Shown here piece after piece: positions 32,396 to 40,605 of a DNA stretch of 64,000 bases. Position 1 is the stretch's first letter; each line of letters opens with the position of its first letter. Both the position numbers and the translations under genes were made by a program. The notes below the pieces were generated by a model. That model was not told the origin of the DNA, did no database searches, and saw only the letters and a list, made by a program, of their open reading frames with translations. This DNA comes from Hymenobacter nitidus (GTDB lineage Bacteria > Bacteroidota > Bacteroidia > Cytophagales > Hymenobacteraceae): the NCBI RefSeq assembly GCF_020447315.1, contig NZ_JAJADQ010000003.1, forward strand, positions 434,001-498,000. The letters run 5' to 3'.

Positions 32396-33274
32396 ATGGA
32401 AACCACCTTTCGCAGAATATTTCAGGTAATTGACGGCAACAAGAAGTTCGTCGGCGACGGCTTCGACGTGACCAGCCCCATGCCCGGCCCGCGCATCCGG
32501 CAGCTCAGTCCGTTTCTGCTCATCGACCACACCGGGCCCATGCCCGTGGCCCCCACCGACGCGCCCCTGGGCACGCCGCCCCACCCCCACCGCGGCTTCG
32601 AAACCGTGACGGTGGTGTACGAGGGCGCCCTGGCCCACCGCGACACAGCCGGCCACGAGGGCACCCTGGGGGCCGGCGACGTGCAGTGGATGACGGCCGG
32701 GGCCGGCCTGCTGCACGAGGAGCGCCACGAGCGGGAGTTTGCCCGGCAGGGCGGCACCCTGGAGCTGCTGCAGCTGTGGGTGAACGTGCCCGCCCGCGAC
32801 AAAATGGCGCCGCCCCGCTACCAGAACATTCGGGCGGCCGCTATTCCCAGCCTGCCCGTGGCAGCGGGCAAGGGCCATATCCGGGTTATTGCGGGCAGCT
32901 ACGACAACGCCCTGGGCCCGGCCGAAACCTTCTCGCCCATCACCCTGCTCGACGTGCACCTGAGCGCCGGCGCCGACCTGACTCTGAGCTTGCCCGCCGA
33001 CTACAACGTGGGAGTGTATGTGGTGAAGGGCAGCCTGCAGCTCCACGACAGCCGCCCGGCCACCACCAAGCAGCTCGTGGTCTTCGGCTGGAACTCGCCC
33101 GAGCTGCAGCTCACGGCCACCGAGGATACGGTGCTGCTCGTGCTGGCCGGCGCCCCCATTGAGGAGCCTCTGGCCACCTACGGTCCGTTTGTGATGAACA
33201 CCAACCAGGAGCTGATGCAGGCTATTGCCGATTTTGAGGGCGGGCAGATGGGGACGTTTCCGGCGGATGAATAA
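32396..33274 (+). CDS. Pirin family protein
   Basis: This 292-residue bicupin protein has the pirin iron-binding motif in the N-terminal cupin: PHPHRGFETVTVVYEGALAHRD, then GDVQWMTAGAGLLHEE, giving three histidines and a glutamate. The C-terminal cupin includes LSLPADYNVGVYVVKGSL. Bacterial pirins include quercetin dioxygenases and redox-responsive proteins; the role here is not shown. ATG 32396 is chosen by homology over the open frame from 32249. The aldo/keto reductase gene starts 12 bp downstream, so they form one unit. Confidence 0.92.
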   Translation: METTFRRIFQVIDGNKKFVGDGFDVTSPMPGPRIRQLSPFLLIDHTGPMPVAPTDAPLGTPPHPHRGFETVTVVYEGALAHRDTAGHEGTLGAGDVQWMTAGAGLLHEERHEREFARQGGTLELLQLWVNVPARDKMAPPRYQNIRAAAIPSLPVAAGKGHIRVIAGSYDNALGPAETFSPITLLDVHLSAGADLTLSLPADYNVGVYVVKGSLQLHDSRPATTKQLVVFGWNSPELQLTATEDTVLLVLAGAPIEEPLATYGPFVMNTNQELMQAIADFEGGQMGTFPADE

Positions 33275-33286
33275 GCAGCTGCCCCC

Positions 33287-34108
33287 ATGCTCACCCGCCT
33301 GATTCCATCTTCGCAGGAGCCCCTGCCCGTCATCGGGCTGGGCACCTGGCGGACCTTCGACGTAGCCGACACCCGGCCGCCGGCCGCCCTGGCTCAGACC
33401 CTGGAAACCCTGCACGCCGCCGGAGGCTCGGTTATCGACTCCTCGCCCATGTATGGCCGCTCGGAAACGGTAGTGGGCGCGCTTACCAGCCAGCTGCCGG
33501 CCCCGAACCGCTTTTTCTATGCCACCAAAGTGTGGACCCAGGGCCGGGAGGAAGGCATCCGGCAGATGGAAGCGTCACTGCGGAAGCTGCGCCGCTCCAC
33601 CCTCGATTTGATGCAGATTCACAACCTGGTGGACTACAAAACGCACCTGCCCACCCTGCGCGACTGGCAGGCGGCGGGCCGCATCCGCTACCTGGGTCTC
33701 ACCCACTACACCGATTCGAGCCACAGTGAGCTGGAGCGTCTTATGCGCCAGGAGCCGGTTGACTTCGTGCAGTTCAACTACTCTATTCTCGACCGGCACG
33801 CCGAGCAGCGCCTGTTGCCGGCCGCGGCCGAGCTAGGCGTAGCCACGCTCATCAACCGGCCTTTCAGCGAGGGTGGGCTGCTGCGCCACGTGCAGGGCAA
33901 GCCGCTGCCAGCCTGGGCCCAGGAAATCGACTGCCTCAGCTGGCCCGAGTTCCTGCTCAAATTCATTCTCTCCCACCCCGCCGTCACCTGCGTTATTCCC
34001 GGCACCGGCAACTCCCAGCACCTGGCCAGCAACCTGCGGGCCGGCACCGGTGCCCTGCCCGACGCCACACTGCGGGAGAAAATGGCGGCCTACGTACGCA
34101 GCTTATAA
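33287..34108 (+). CDS. Aldo/keto reductase
   Basis: This 273-residue TIM-barrel NAD(P)H oxidoreductase has the catalytic tetrad: Asp and Tyr in DSSPMYGRSE, Lys in FYATKVW and His in LMQIHNLVDY. The cofactor-binding C-terminal segment is PAVTCVIPGTGNSQHLASNL. No signal peptide is present, so it is cytoplasmic. It starts 12 bp after the pirin gene and is followed 64 bp later by a Tat-exported oxidoreductase. The substrate is unknown. Confidence 0.9.
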   Translation: MLTRLIPSSQEPLPVIGLGTWRTFDVADTRPPAALAQTLETLHAAGGSVIDSSPMYGRSETVVGALTSQLPAPNRFFYATKVWTQGREEGIRQMEASLRKLRRSTLDLMQIHNLVDYKTHLPTLRDWQAAGRIRYLGLTHYTDSSHSELERLMRQEPVDFVQFNYSILDRHAEQRLLPAAAELGVATLINRPFSEGGLLRHVQGKPLPAWAQEIDCLSWPEFLLKFILSHPAVTCVIPGTGNSQHLASNLRAGTGALPDATLREKMAAYVRSL

Positions 34109-34172
34109 GCGCCCGGCCGCAACCCCAGCGCCGGCCAGCGGGTATCAAGCTAAAAACCAATCTATCAGCGAT

Positions 34173-35375
34173 ATGAAATCCTTCGACCGGTTATCGGCGG
34201 CCTCGCGCCGCGAATTTATCCGCACGCTTTCCCTGGGCCTGGGCGCCGGGCTGGCCGCGCACTCGGCTCTTGGTCAGCCGCTTTCGTGGCTGGAGGAACT
34301 CTCCTACGGCCCGGCCAGCCACGAGGCCTTGCAGGCGGGCCGGCAACTGGGCGTGGCCCTGGTGGGCCTGGGCAAGTACAGTAACGGGCAGCTGGCCCCG
34401 GCTTTGCAGCAAACCAAGCTCTGCAAGCTGGCCGGCATCGTAACGGGCACCCCAAGCAAGGCCTCGCAGTGGAAACGGCAGTACAATATTCCCGATAAGA
34501 ACGTCTACGACTACCAGACCTTCGACCGGATTGCCGACAACCCCGACATCGACATTATCTACGTGGTGCTGCCCGTGGGCATGCACGCCGAGTACGTGGA
34601 GCGGGCGGCCCGGGCCGGCAAGCACGTTATCTGCGAGAAGCCCATGGCCCCTACCGCCGAGGACTGCCGCCGCATGATTGCGGCCATGCAGAAGGCGGGC
34701 AAGAAGTTCAGCATCGGCTACCGCCTGCACTTCGAGCCCCACCACCAGGAAATGATGCGCCTGGGCCAGAACCTGGAGCTGGGGCCCATCAAAAGCCTGG
34801 TGGCCGACAACGGCTTCCGCTTCAACAACGACACGCCCTGGCGCGTGGACAAAGAGCTGGCCGGCGGCGGGCCGCTGATGGATATGGGAATCTACTGCCT
34901 GCAGGGCGTTATCTATACTAAGGGCGAAATTCCGGTGTCCGTCACGGCCAAGCTGGCCCCCAACCCCGATCCTAAGGGCCTGTTCAAGGAGGTGGAAGCG
35001 GGCGTGAACTGGCAGATGCAATTTGCCGATGGCGCCGTGGCCAACTGCCGCACCAGCTACGCCGAAAACCTGAACAGCCGCCTGCGCGCCGAAACGGCCA
35101 AGGGCTTTATGGAGCTCCAGCCCGCCTTCGGCTACGGCGGCATTCAGGGCCGTACCCACAAGGGCCCGCTGGGCTTGCAGAACGTGCCCCAGCAGGCCCG
35201 GCAGATGGACGATTTCGCCGACTGCATCCTCAACGACAAGCCTACCCGCGTACCCGGCGAAATGGGACTGCGCGACGTGCAGCTGCTACAGGCCATCTAC
35301 CGCGCCGCCGAAACCGGCCAGAAAGTCTCGACCAAGGATGTGGTAGCCGTGCTCGACAAGACTAACAAGCGGTAA
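34173..35375 (+). CDS. Tat-exported Gfo/Idh/MocA oxidoreductase
   Basis: The 400-residue NAD(P)-dependent sugar oxidoreductase family protein begins with a Tat signal (SRREFIRTLSLGLGAG), then a Rossmann domain (about 48-165) with GVALVGLGKYSNGQL and the catalytic-region CEKPMAPTAEDCRRM. The C-terminal domain includes DMGIYCLQGVIYTKGE. It resembles glucose-fructose oxidoreductases, which are exported with cofactor bound. ATG 34173 is the start of the Tat signal; the frame is open from 33873, but that overlaps the previous gene. It probably forms an operon with the pirin and aldo/keto reductase. Confidence 0.92.
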   Translation: MKSFDRLSAASRREFIRTLSLGLGAGLAAHSALGQPLSWLEELSYGPASHEALQAGRQLGVALVGLGKYSNGQLAPALQQTKLCKLAGIVTGTPSKASQWKRQYNIPDKNVYDYQTFDRIADNPDIDIIYVVLPVGMHAEYVERAARAGKHVICEKPMAPTAEDCRRMIAAMQKAGKKFSIGYRLHFEPHHQEMMRLGQNLELGPIKSLVADNGFRFNNDTPWRVDKELAGGGPLMDMGIYCLQGVIYTKGEIPVSVTAKLAPNPDPKGLFKEVEAGVNWQMQFADGAVANCRTSYAENLNSRLRAETAKGFMELQPAFGYGGIQGRTHKGPLGLQNVPQQARQMDDFADCILNDKPTRVPGEMGLRDVQLLQAIYRAAETGQKVSTKDVVAVLDKTNKR

Positions 35376-35580
35376 AATACAACGTGTCATTGCGAGCAGC
35401 GCTAAGCAATCCGTCCACTGCGCAGTTCGGCATGACCTTTACCCAGAAAGCCCTTTATTCCGGCCGGAGTAAAGGGCTTTTCACAAAAGGAAGCTCCGCA
35501 CATTGCAGCGGACGGATTGACGCCGCTTGATGCGCGGAATGTCCTGTTTCTTCGCAAGGACAGAACAGGAACCATCAGAA
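35376..35580. repeat. Composite nested palindrome, copy C
   Basis: This copy lies between convergent genes and lacks the outer TGCTAATG words. The central hairpin at 35445-35482 is AGAAAGCCCTTTA ... TAAAGGGCTTTTC. Inner arms GTCATTGCGAG and CAATCCGTCCACTGC (35386-35421) mirror GCAGCGGACGGATTG (about 35506-35520) and CTTCGCAAGGACA (about 35550-35562). Confidence 0.85.
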
Positions 35581-35623
35581 AGCAAAAAGCCGCCTGAACA
35601 ATTGTTCAGGCGGCTTTTTTGCT
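35581..35623. terminator. Bidirectional terminator before the GH43 gene end
   Basis: AGCAAAAAGCCGCCTGAACA pairs with its inverted copy TGTTCAGGCGGCTTTTTTGCT with almost no loop. A/T-runs on both sides allow termination on both strands. Confidence 0.85.
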
Positions 35624-35634
35624 TGTCACTCAAC

Positions 35635-36768
35635 TTACGGATTTATCAGGGCCAGACTGCCATCGGCACCGCGCTTAAGCTCGGCTACTTTCACGTTGCG
35701 CAGCCAGGTCTTGTTCGAGAGCTGGGTGTCGTGGTAGAAGATATACCACTTACCTTTCACTTCCACGATGCTGTGGTGGGTGGTCCAGCCCTGTACGGGA
35801 TTCATGAAGGTACCCTGGTAGGTGAAGGGGCCGTAGGGCGAGGTGCCGGTGGCGTAGGCCAGGAAGTGGGTGTCGCCGGTGGAGTAAGTGAAATAGTACT
35901 TGCCGTTGTACTTGTGCATCCAGGCCCCCTCGAAGAAGCGACGGTTGTTGTCGCCCGAAAGCAGCACCTTGCCATCCTTATCCACGATTTTGACCTCGCG
36001 CACGGGCTCGGCAAACTGCTTCATATCGGCCCCGAGGCGGGCTACGCGCGGCCCCACGGAAGGCTCGGTAGCGGCCGGCTCCTGCTCCTTGGGCTTGCTG
36101 CCGTCGTACTTGCCGGTGCGCCAGCGCTGCAGCTGTCCGCCCCAGATGCCGCCCATGTACATGTAGGTTTTGCCGTCGGTGTCGGTAAATACGGCCGGGT
36201 CGATGCTCAGACTGCCTTCCATGGGTTTGGCCTCGGCCTTGAACGGCCCCGTGGGCGACTTGCTGGTGGCGACGCCGATGCGGAAAATATCCTGCTTGTC
36301 CTTAACGGGGAAATACAGGTAATAGGTGCCGTCTTTGTAGGCCGCATCGGGGGCCCAGAGCTGGCGGCCGGCCCAGGGAATATCCTTCAAATCGAGGGCC
36401 ACGCCGTGGTCGGTTACCTTCCCGCCAATGCTGTCCATGGACAGGATGTGGTAGTCGCGCATGGCGAAATGGTCGCCGTTGTCATTCTCGGGCATGCCCG
36501 TTTCAATGTCGTGCGAGGGGTAGATGTAGATGCGCCCGTTGAAGACGTGGGCCGAGGGGTCGGCGGTATAAATGTCCTTTACCAGCGGCTGGGACAGATA
36601 TTTTTTGCTGGCCGTATCGGCGGGCGCAGCCGTGGCGGCACTAGCAGCGGAGTCGGCCGCCGGGGCGGTGGTGGCTTCGGTCGTGGCGGTGGTCGAGTTG
36701 CTCTGGCAGGCGCTCAGCAGCACAAAAGGCGCCAGCAGAGCCAGCGCGGGGCGGGGGAATTGGAACAT
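35635..36768 (-). CDS. Glycoside hydrolase family 43-type lipoprotein
   Basis: This 377-residue five-bladed propeller glycosidase probably removes arabinose or xylose from plant polysaccharides at the cell surface or in the periplasm. The signal peptide ends in the lipobox LLSAC. Catalytic residues are the base Asp in TADPSAHVFNGRIY, the pKa-modulating Asp in SIDPAVFTDTDG and the acid Glu in EGAWMHKYNGKYYF. ATG 36768 is preferred over 36828 because it opens the lipoprotein signal. It stands alone, with no SusC/SusD, so it is not part of a polysaccharide utilisation locus in this window. Confidence 0.9.
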   Translation of the reverse strand: MFQFPRPALALLAPFVLLSACQSNSTTATTEATTAPAADSAASAATAAPADTASKKYLSQPLVKDIYTADPSAHVFNGRIYIYPSHDIETGMPENDNGDHFAMRDYHILSMDSIGGKVTDHGVALDLKDIPWAGRQLWAPDAAYKDGTYYLYFPVKDKQDIFRIGVATSKSPTGPFKAEAKPMEGSLSIDPAVFTDTDGKTYMYMGGIWGGQLQRWRTGKYDGSKPKEQEPAATEPSVGPRVARLGADMKQFAEPVREVKIVDKDGKVLLSGDNNRRFFEGAWMHKYNGKYYFTYSTGDTHFLAYATGTSPYGPFTYQGTFMNPVQGWTTHHSIVEVKGKWYIFYHDTQLSNKTWLRNVKVAELKRGADGSLALINP

Positions 36769-37104
36769 GTTTTTCAACAAGTGGAGGTTGGGCAATGGTG
36801 GAAGCGAAAGGAAAAACCACGGCAGCACGGAGGTTCAAAAACAGGGACCTAGCCCTTGATACGGGCCTTTGCGGGGCCCGGGCCACGATTGAAACCACCG
36901 GCTGCTTCCGCCAAATATAGGCAGCGCCCCTACTCGCTAACTCACCGTAAGCCCGACGGCGGCGCAGATAAACTATCTAATCGTTTGCGGTAGCAACCCG
37001 GTTTTTCGGGCCGTTTCTGGCGGCCACAAACACAAACCGCCCCGGTCTGGACAGACCCGGGCGGTTTGAAAAGGAGGCCAACAGCCGTCTACCGGCCGCC
37101 GGCC
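36769..37104. terminator. 336-bp gap with terminator hairpin
   Basis: The right end carries a hairpin at 37033-37068 (AAACCGCCCCGGTCTG ... CAGACCCGGGCGGTTT), which terminates the minus-strand gene at 37105. The rest is the upstream region of the GH43 gene. It includes GC-rich inverted segments near 36860-36885 but no clear promoter or gene. Confidence 0.6.
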
Positions 37105-37374
37105 TTAGTCGGCGTTGCCGGTGGCGCCGTCGTCGGTGAAGTCACCGGCGTTGTTGGGGTTGTGCTCGGTGTAGCTGGCCACCTCGTTGGTCAGGGCCAC
37201 ATCGACCTTGGCCGTACCCTGGCCCGAGCTGCTGAGCTTGGCGCCGGGCGTGCTGCCGGCGCCGCGGCCTTTAAACGGCCAGCTGCCCTGCGAATAGCTC
37301 AGGTAGGCGGCACCAGCGGCTACGGCCGCAATAGAAGCTCCGATTAAGGTAGCGTTGGATTTCTTCTTAGTCAT
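37105..37374 (-). CDS. Small single-span protein
   Basis: The 89-residue protein has one hydrophobic segment (about 10-26, IGASIAAVAAGAAYL) after a basic start (MTKKKSN), so the remaining 60 residues are probably outside the membrane. The tail is polar and acidic (NPNNAGDFTDDGATGNAD). No family is recognised. Upstream spacing to the DUF4136 gene is 124 bp, so it may have its own promoter. Confidence 0.65.
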   Translation of the reverse strand: MTKKKSNATLIGASIAAVAAGAAYLSYSQGSWPFKGRGAGSTPGAKLSSSGQGTAKVDVALTNEVASYTEHNPNNAGDFTDDGATGNAD

Positions 37375-37498
37375 AGTCGGGAATCGTTAAATACTGCGTT
37401 GGTAATCGGGAAAAGCCCACTGGCCCGGGAGCCAGCCGGCCCAGGATTCTACGGACCGCCGCGGTTTTGGTGGCTCGACCGTGGCAATTAAGCTCCTA

Positions 37499-38035
37499 CT
37501 AGGGGCGCACCGGGTACTGCTCGAACATGGTGGCCACGCCTTCGTTGATGCGGGCGGCCAGCTTCTCGGGGTCATCGGTGAGGGCACTGGCCGCCACGCC
37601 CTGCCAGACGCGCTCCTGCCGGGCCGCATCCACGATATCCACCGTGGCCGTGCCTTCCGCATAGGTCCGGACCGGCACCTGCTCCCGCTGCCACTTGTAG
37701 CGGCGCTGCCCGATGTAGATGGGCGCTTCCTGGATGTTGGTTTCGCGGGTCTGCACCTTTTGGCGGCTCACCACCCCGATATTCACCCACAGATCGGGCG
37801 CGTCGGCCCGCTGGTAGCCCCGGCGCTCCAGCTCCCGGGCCACGGCCTGCTTGAGCTGCTCCACGCCGGTGCCGCCGGCTGTGAAGGCGTCCTCGTTGCG
37901 GGCCGTCACGTCCAGAAAGTTGTAGGTTTTGTAGGCCGAAAAGTCGACGCCCGGCGTCTGGCTGGTCGACTCGACCCGCACGGGCGAGCAGGCAGCCGTA
38001 GCAGTCAGCAACAGCAAAAAAAACAGCGTTTTCAT
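37499..38035 (-). CDS. DUF4136 lipoprotein
   Basis: The 178-residue exported lipoprotein has lipobox ATAAC. The mature domain shows the DUF4136 pattern: GVDFSAYKTYNFLD near the N-terminus, an ELERRGYQRADAPDLWVNIG helix-strand, then YAEGTATVDIVDAARQERVWQGVA and DDPEKLAARINEGVATMFEQYP. Such proteins are common periplasmic lipoproteins of unknown role in Bacteroidota. ATG 38035 opens the signal peptide. Confidence 0.88.
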   Translation of the reverse strand: MKTLFFLLLLTATAACSPVRVESTSQTPGVDFSAYKTYNFLDVTARNEDAFTAGGTGVEQLKQAVARELERRGYQRADAPDLWVNIGVVSRQKVQTRETNIQEAPIYIGQRRYKWQREQVPVRTYAEGTATVDIVDAARQERVWQGVAASALTDDPEKLAARINEGVATMFEQYPVRP

Positions 38036-38379
38036 AGGCAATGAATCTACAATGGCAGCATAAAACCGGCTCACGAAAAGCCCAGCACCGGGTGCAGCTA
38101 GCAGGGCTCTTCCAGGCGTTTTATTTCCTTATCGGAAAGCCGGCGGCTGCGCGGTGGCCTGCAAAGTATACGCCGCCTGTGGCCCTGCAGACGCCCGCCA
38201 CCGGGCCAAACTGAACCGTAGCTCCACGGATTCCGGCCACGTTTGGATCCAGCACAGCCCATAAAGGCCGAAAAATTCCCCTGCACTTTTTTTTGAGCGC
38301 AGCTGCCGCTGGGCAGGCCACAAAGCAAAGGCCCGCATCTGTCCGACGCGGGCCTTTTTTCATGCTGTGGAAACCTCGT
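38036..38379. terminator. 344-bp gap with terminator hairpin
   Basis: A hairpin at 38327-38360 (AAAGGCCCGC ... GCGGGCCTTTTTT) lies 19 bp past the stop of the minus-strand kinase gene. The T-run is stronger on the plus strand. No coding region is convincing between 38036 and 38326. Confidence 0.6.
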
Positions 38380-40341
38380 TTAAGCGGGCAGCGTGATGAT
38401 AAACTCCGTGCCCTTTCCCTCCTCCGACTCCATGGCCAACGTGCCGCCGTGGCCCGTGCTGATGATGTCGTGGCTAAGCGACAGACCCAGGCCGGTACCT
38501 TCCCCCACGGGCTTGGTGGTGAAAAACGGCTGAAACACCTTGGCCTGCACCGCCTCCGACATGCCGGTGCCGTTGTCGCGCACCCTGATTTCGGTGGCCC
38601 CGGCCAGCAGCCGGGTCACGACGGCTACTTCGGGCTGGTAGCTGCCCGTGGGCTGGGCCAGCTGGCGTTGGCGCACGGCATAGAAGGCATTGGTGCACAG
38701 ATTCAGCAGCACTCGGCCCAGGTCGGGGGCAATGACGGCCACGGCAGGCAGCTCCGGCACAAGGTGCGTGGTGAGGGTGGCCTGAAAGTCGGGGTGCTGG
38801 TTTTGCACTCCCTGATAAGCCAGGCGCAGGTTTTCCTCGACCAGGGCATTCAAATCGGTGGCCTCGCGCGGGGCGCTGCCGGTGCGGGCATGTTCCAGCA
38901 TGCCTTTGATGATGGCTGTGGCGCGCTGCCCGTGCTGGCTGATGTTCAGGATGTTCTGCTTGAGCCCATCCAGAATCTCGCGCTCCAGCCGCCCGTCGCG
39001 GGCCAGCTTCTGGGCCCCGTTTATCTCATCCACCAGGTCGGTGCTGACTTCGGCAAACTTCTTCACGAAGCTCAGCGGGTTTTGCAGCTCGTGGGCCACG
39101 CCGGCGGTCAGCTCGCCCAGAAAGGCCATTTTCTCGCGCTGCACCAGCTGGTGCTGGGTGGTTTTGAGCTCGGCCAGGGAAGCTTGCAGGGCGGCATTGG
39201 CCTTTTGCTGCTGCCGGTGGTGGCGCACCAGCAGGGCTACCAGCGCCAGCAGGCCCACCAAGCCCGCCAGCAGCGCGTAGGTGCGGTAGCGGGTTTTGAG
39301 GGCGGCCTGGTCGGCGGCTACCTGCTGGGCCCGTTCCTGCTCCTGGTAGTTGATGTTCTGTAGGCGCATCACCTTTTCCTGGCCGAATAGCGTGTCTTTC
39401 ATCGTCAGCAGCAGGCTCTGGTATTTCAGGGCGCTGTCGGCGGGTCCGCGCCGCTTGAAGTCCTGAGTGAGCAGGGTACTGGCATTGAGTACGCCCCGCA
39501 GAAACCCGTTTTTTACGGCCGCCTGGTTTCCCAGCCGGGCGTAGTAAATGCTGGAGTCGAGGCGGCCTTGCTGCTGGTAGAGCGTGGCCAGCCCCACGTA
39601 GGCAAAGTTGGCGCTCCGCTCGTGGCCCAAGGCCTTCGACTCGGCGATGCTGCGGCGGTAGAAGCTGCGGGCCTGCGCCGGGCGACCCTGCTTGCGCGCC
39701 ACCTGCCCCAGGCCGTAGAGGATGTAGTTGGTAGGCGTGCGCAGCTGCTGGGCCAGGGCATAGGCCTGCTGCTGGTAGTACTGGGCCGAATCCAGGTTGT
39801 TGAACAGGTCGTAGGCCAGCCCGATGTTGCTCAGCTCGATGACCACCCGGCGCTGGGCCTGCAGCTGCTGGCCAATGCGCAGGGCCCGGAAGTAGTAGGA
39901 CAGGCCCTGCTGCCGGTCGCGCAGATACACGTAGATAATGCCGATGCTGCGCAGATTCTGGGCCTGCAGGGGCAGGTCGTGGCGCGCTTCGGCAATGCGC
40001 AAGGAGTGCTGAAACAGCTCCAGGGCCTGGGCCAGGTTCCGCTCGCGCAGGGCCGCGCCCAGCCGGTTCAGGGCCGCGCCTTCGCCATGTTGGTAGCCCG
40101 TGCGGCGCGCCAGGGCCAGGGCCCGCCGGGCATAGGCCTCCGCCGAATCGGTGCGCAGGGCCCAGTACTGGTCGCTGATGCTACACAGCAGTAGCACGCG
40201 GCTGCTGTCGGGCTGGGGCTGCCCGGCTAGGCGGCGCAGGCTGTCGAGGGCCGGACTTTGGGCCTGGACCGGAATAGCAGCGGCCCAGTAAAAAAAAAAC
40301 AGAAAAATCAGCGCCCGACCGGGGCGGGAAGAGGAAAACAT
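38380..40341 (-). CDS. TPR-containing sensor histidine kinase
   Basis: The 653-residue membrane kinase has a signal peptide (1-27, PVQAQ) and a periplasmic region of TPR repeats (about 35-325, e.g. HGEGAALNRLGAALRERNLAQALELFQHSL). One membrane span follows (about 350-370), then a coiled linker, HisKA domain with acceptor histidine in TAGVAHELQNPLSFV, and HATPase with N-box NLCTNAFYAVRQ and DNGTGMSE/GTGLGLSLSHDI. No response regulator gene is adjacent, so it is an orphan kinase, as is common for this architecture. Confidence 0.93.
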   Translation of the reverse strand: MFSSSRPGRALIFLFFFYWAAAIPVQAQSPALDSLRRLAGQPQPDSSRVLLLCSISDQYWALRTDSAEAYARRALALARRTGYQHGEGAALNRLGAALRERNLAQALELFQHSLRIAEARHDLPLQAQNLRSIGIIYVYLRDRQQGLSYYFRALRIGQQLQAQRRVVIELSNIGLAYDLFNNLDSAQYYQQQAYALAQQLRTPTNYILYGLGQVARKQGRPAQARSFYRRSIAESKALGHERSANFAYVGLATLYQQQGRLDSSIYYARLGNQAAVKNGFLRGVLNASTLLTQDFKRRGPADSALKYQSLLLTMKDTLFGQEKVMRLQNINYQEQERAQQVAADQAALKTRYRTYALLAGLVGLLALVALLVRHHRQQQKANAALQASLAELKTTQHQLVQREKMAFLGELTAGVAHELQNPLSFVKKFAEVSTDLVDEINGAQKLARDGRLEREILDGLKQNILNISQHGQRATAIIKGMLEHARTGSAPREATDLNALVEENLRLAYQGVQNQHPDFQATLTTHLVPELPAVAVIAPDLGRVLLNLCTNAFYAVRQRQLAQPTGSYQPEVAVVTRLLAGATEIRVRDNGTGMSEAVQAKVFQPFFTTKPVGEGTGLGLSLSHDIISTGHGGTLAMESEEGKGTEFIITLPA

Positions 40342-40605
40342 GCGGGGTGACAGATCAGGGCAACGGCAATATAGCGCGGCAGTAATACCCGCTGGGGACT
40401 GGCGAGTATTTCAACCGGTGAATATCCGGCTAATTCCCGAACGGATTGCTATCCGGTTTTATTTCTGCCCCTTAGCTTCCTTCGCCCCCGCGCGGTCCGT
40501 ATGTGGATATGGCTACCCGGGCCGGCCCGCCCCAAGTCAGCCTGGGCTTTCGGCCGAGCCTTCGGGCGGCGGGTGCCTAAACTATTGATTCGATACTTTC
40601 GGAAG

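Noticed and set aside
35527..36852. 441-codon plus-strand open frame over the GH43 gene
   Set aside because: It is antisense to an intact GH43 lipoprotein; it starts inside repeat element C.
38098..38363. Several short minus-strand frames in the gap before the sensor kinase end
   Set aside because: They overlap one another and a terminator hairpin, and show no signal, family or start context.
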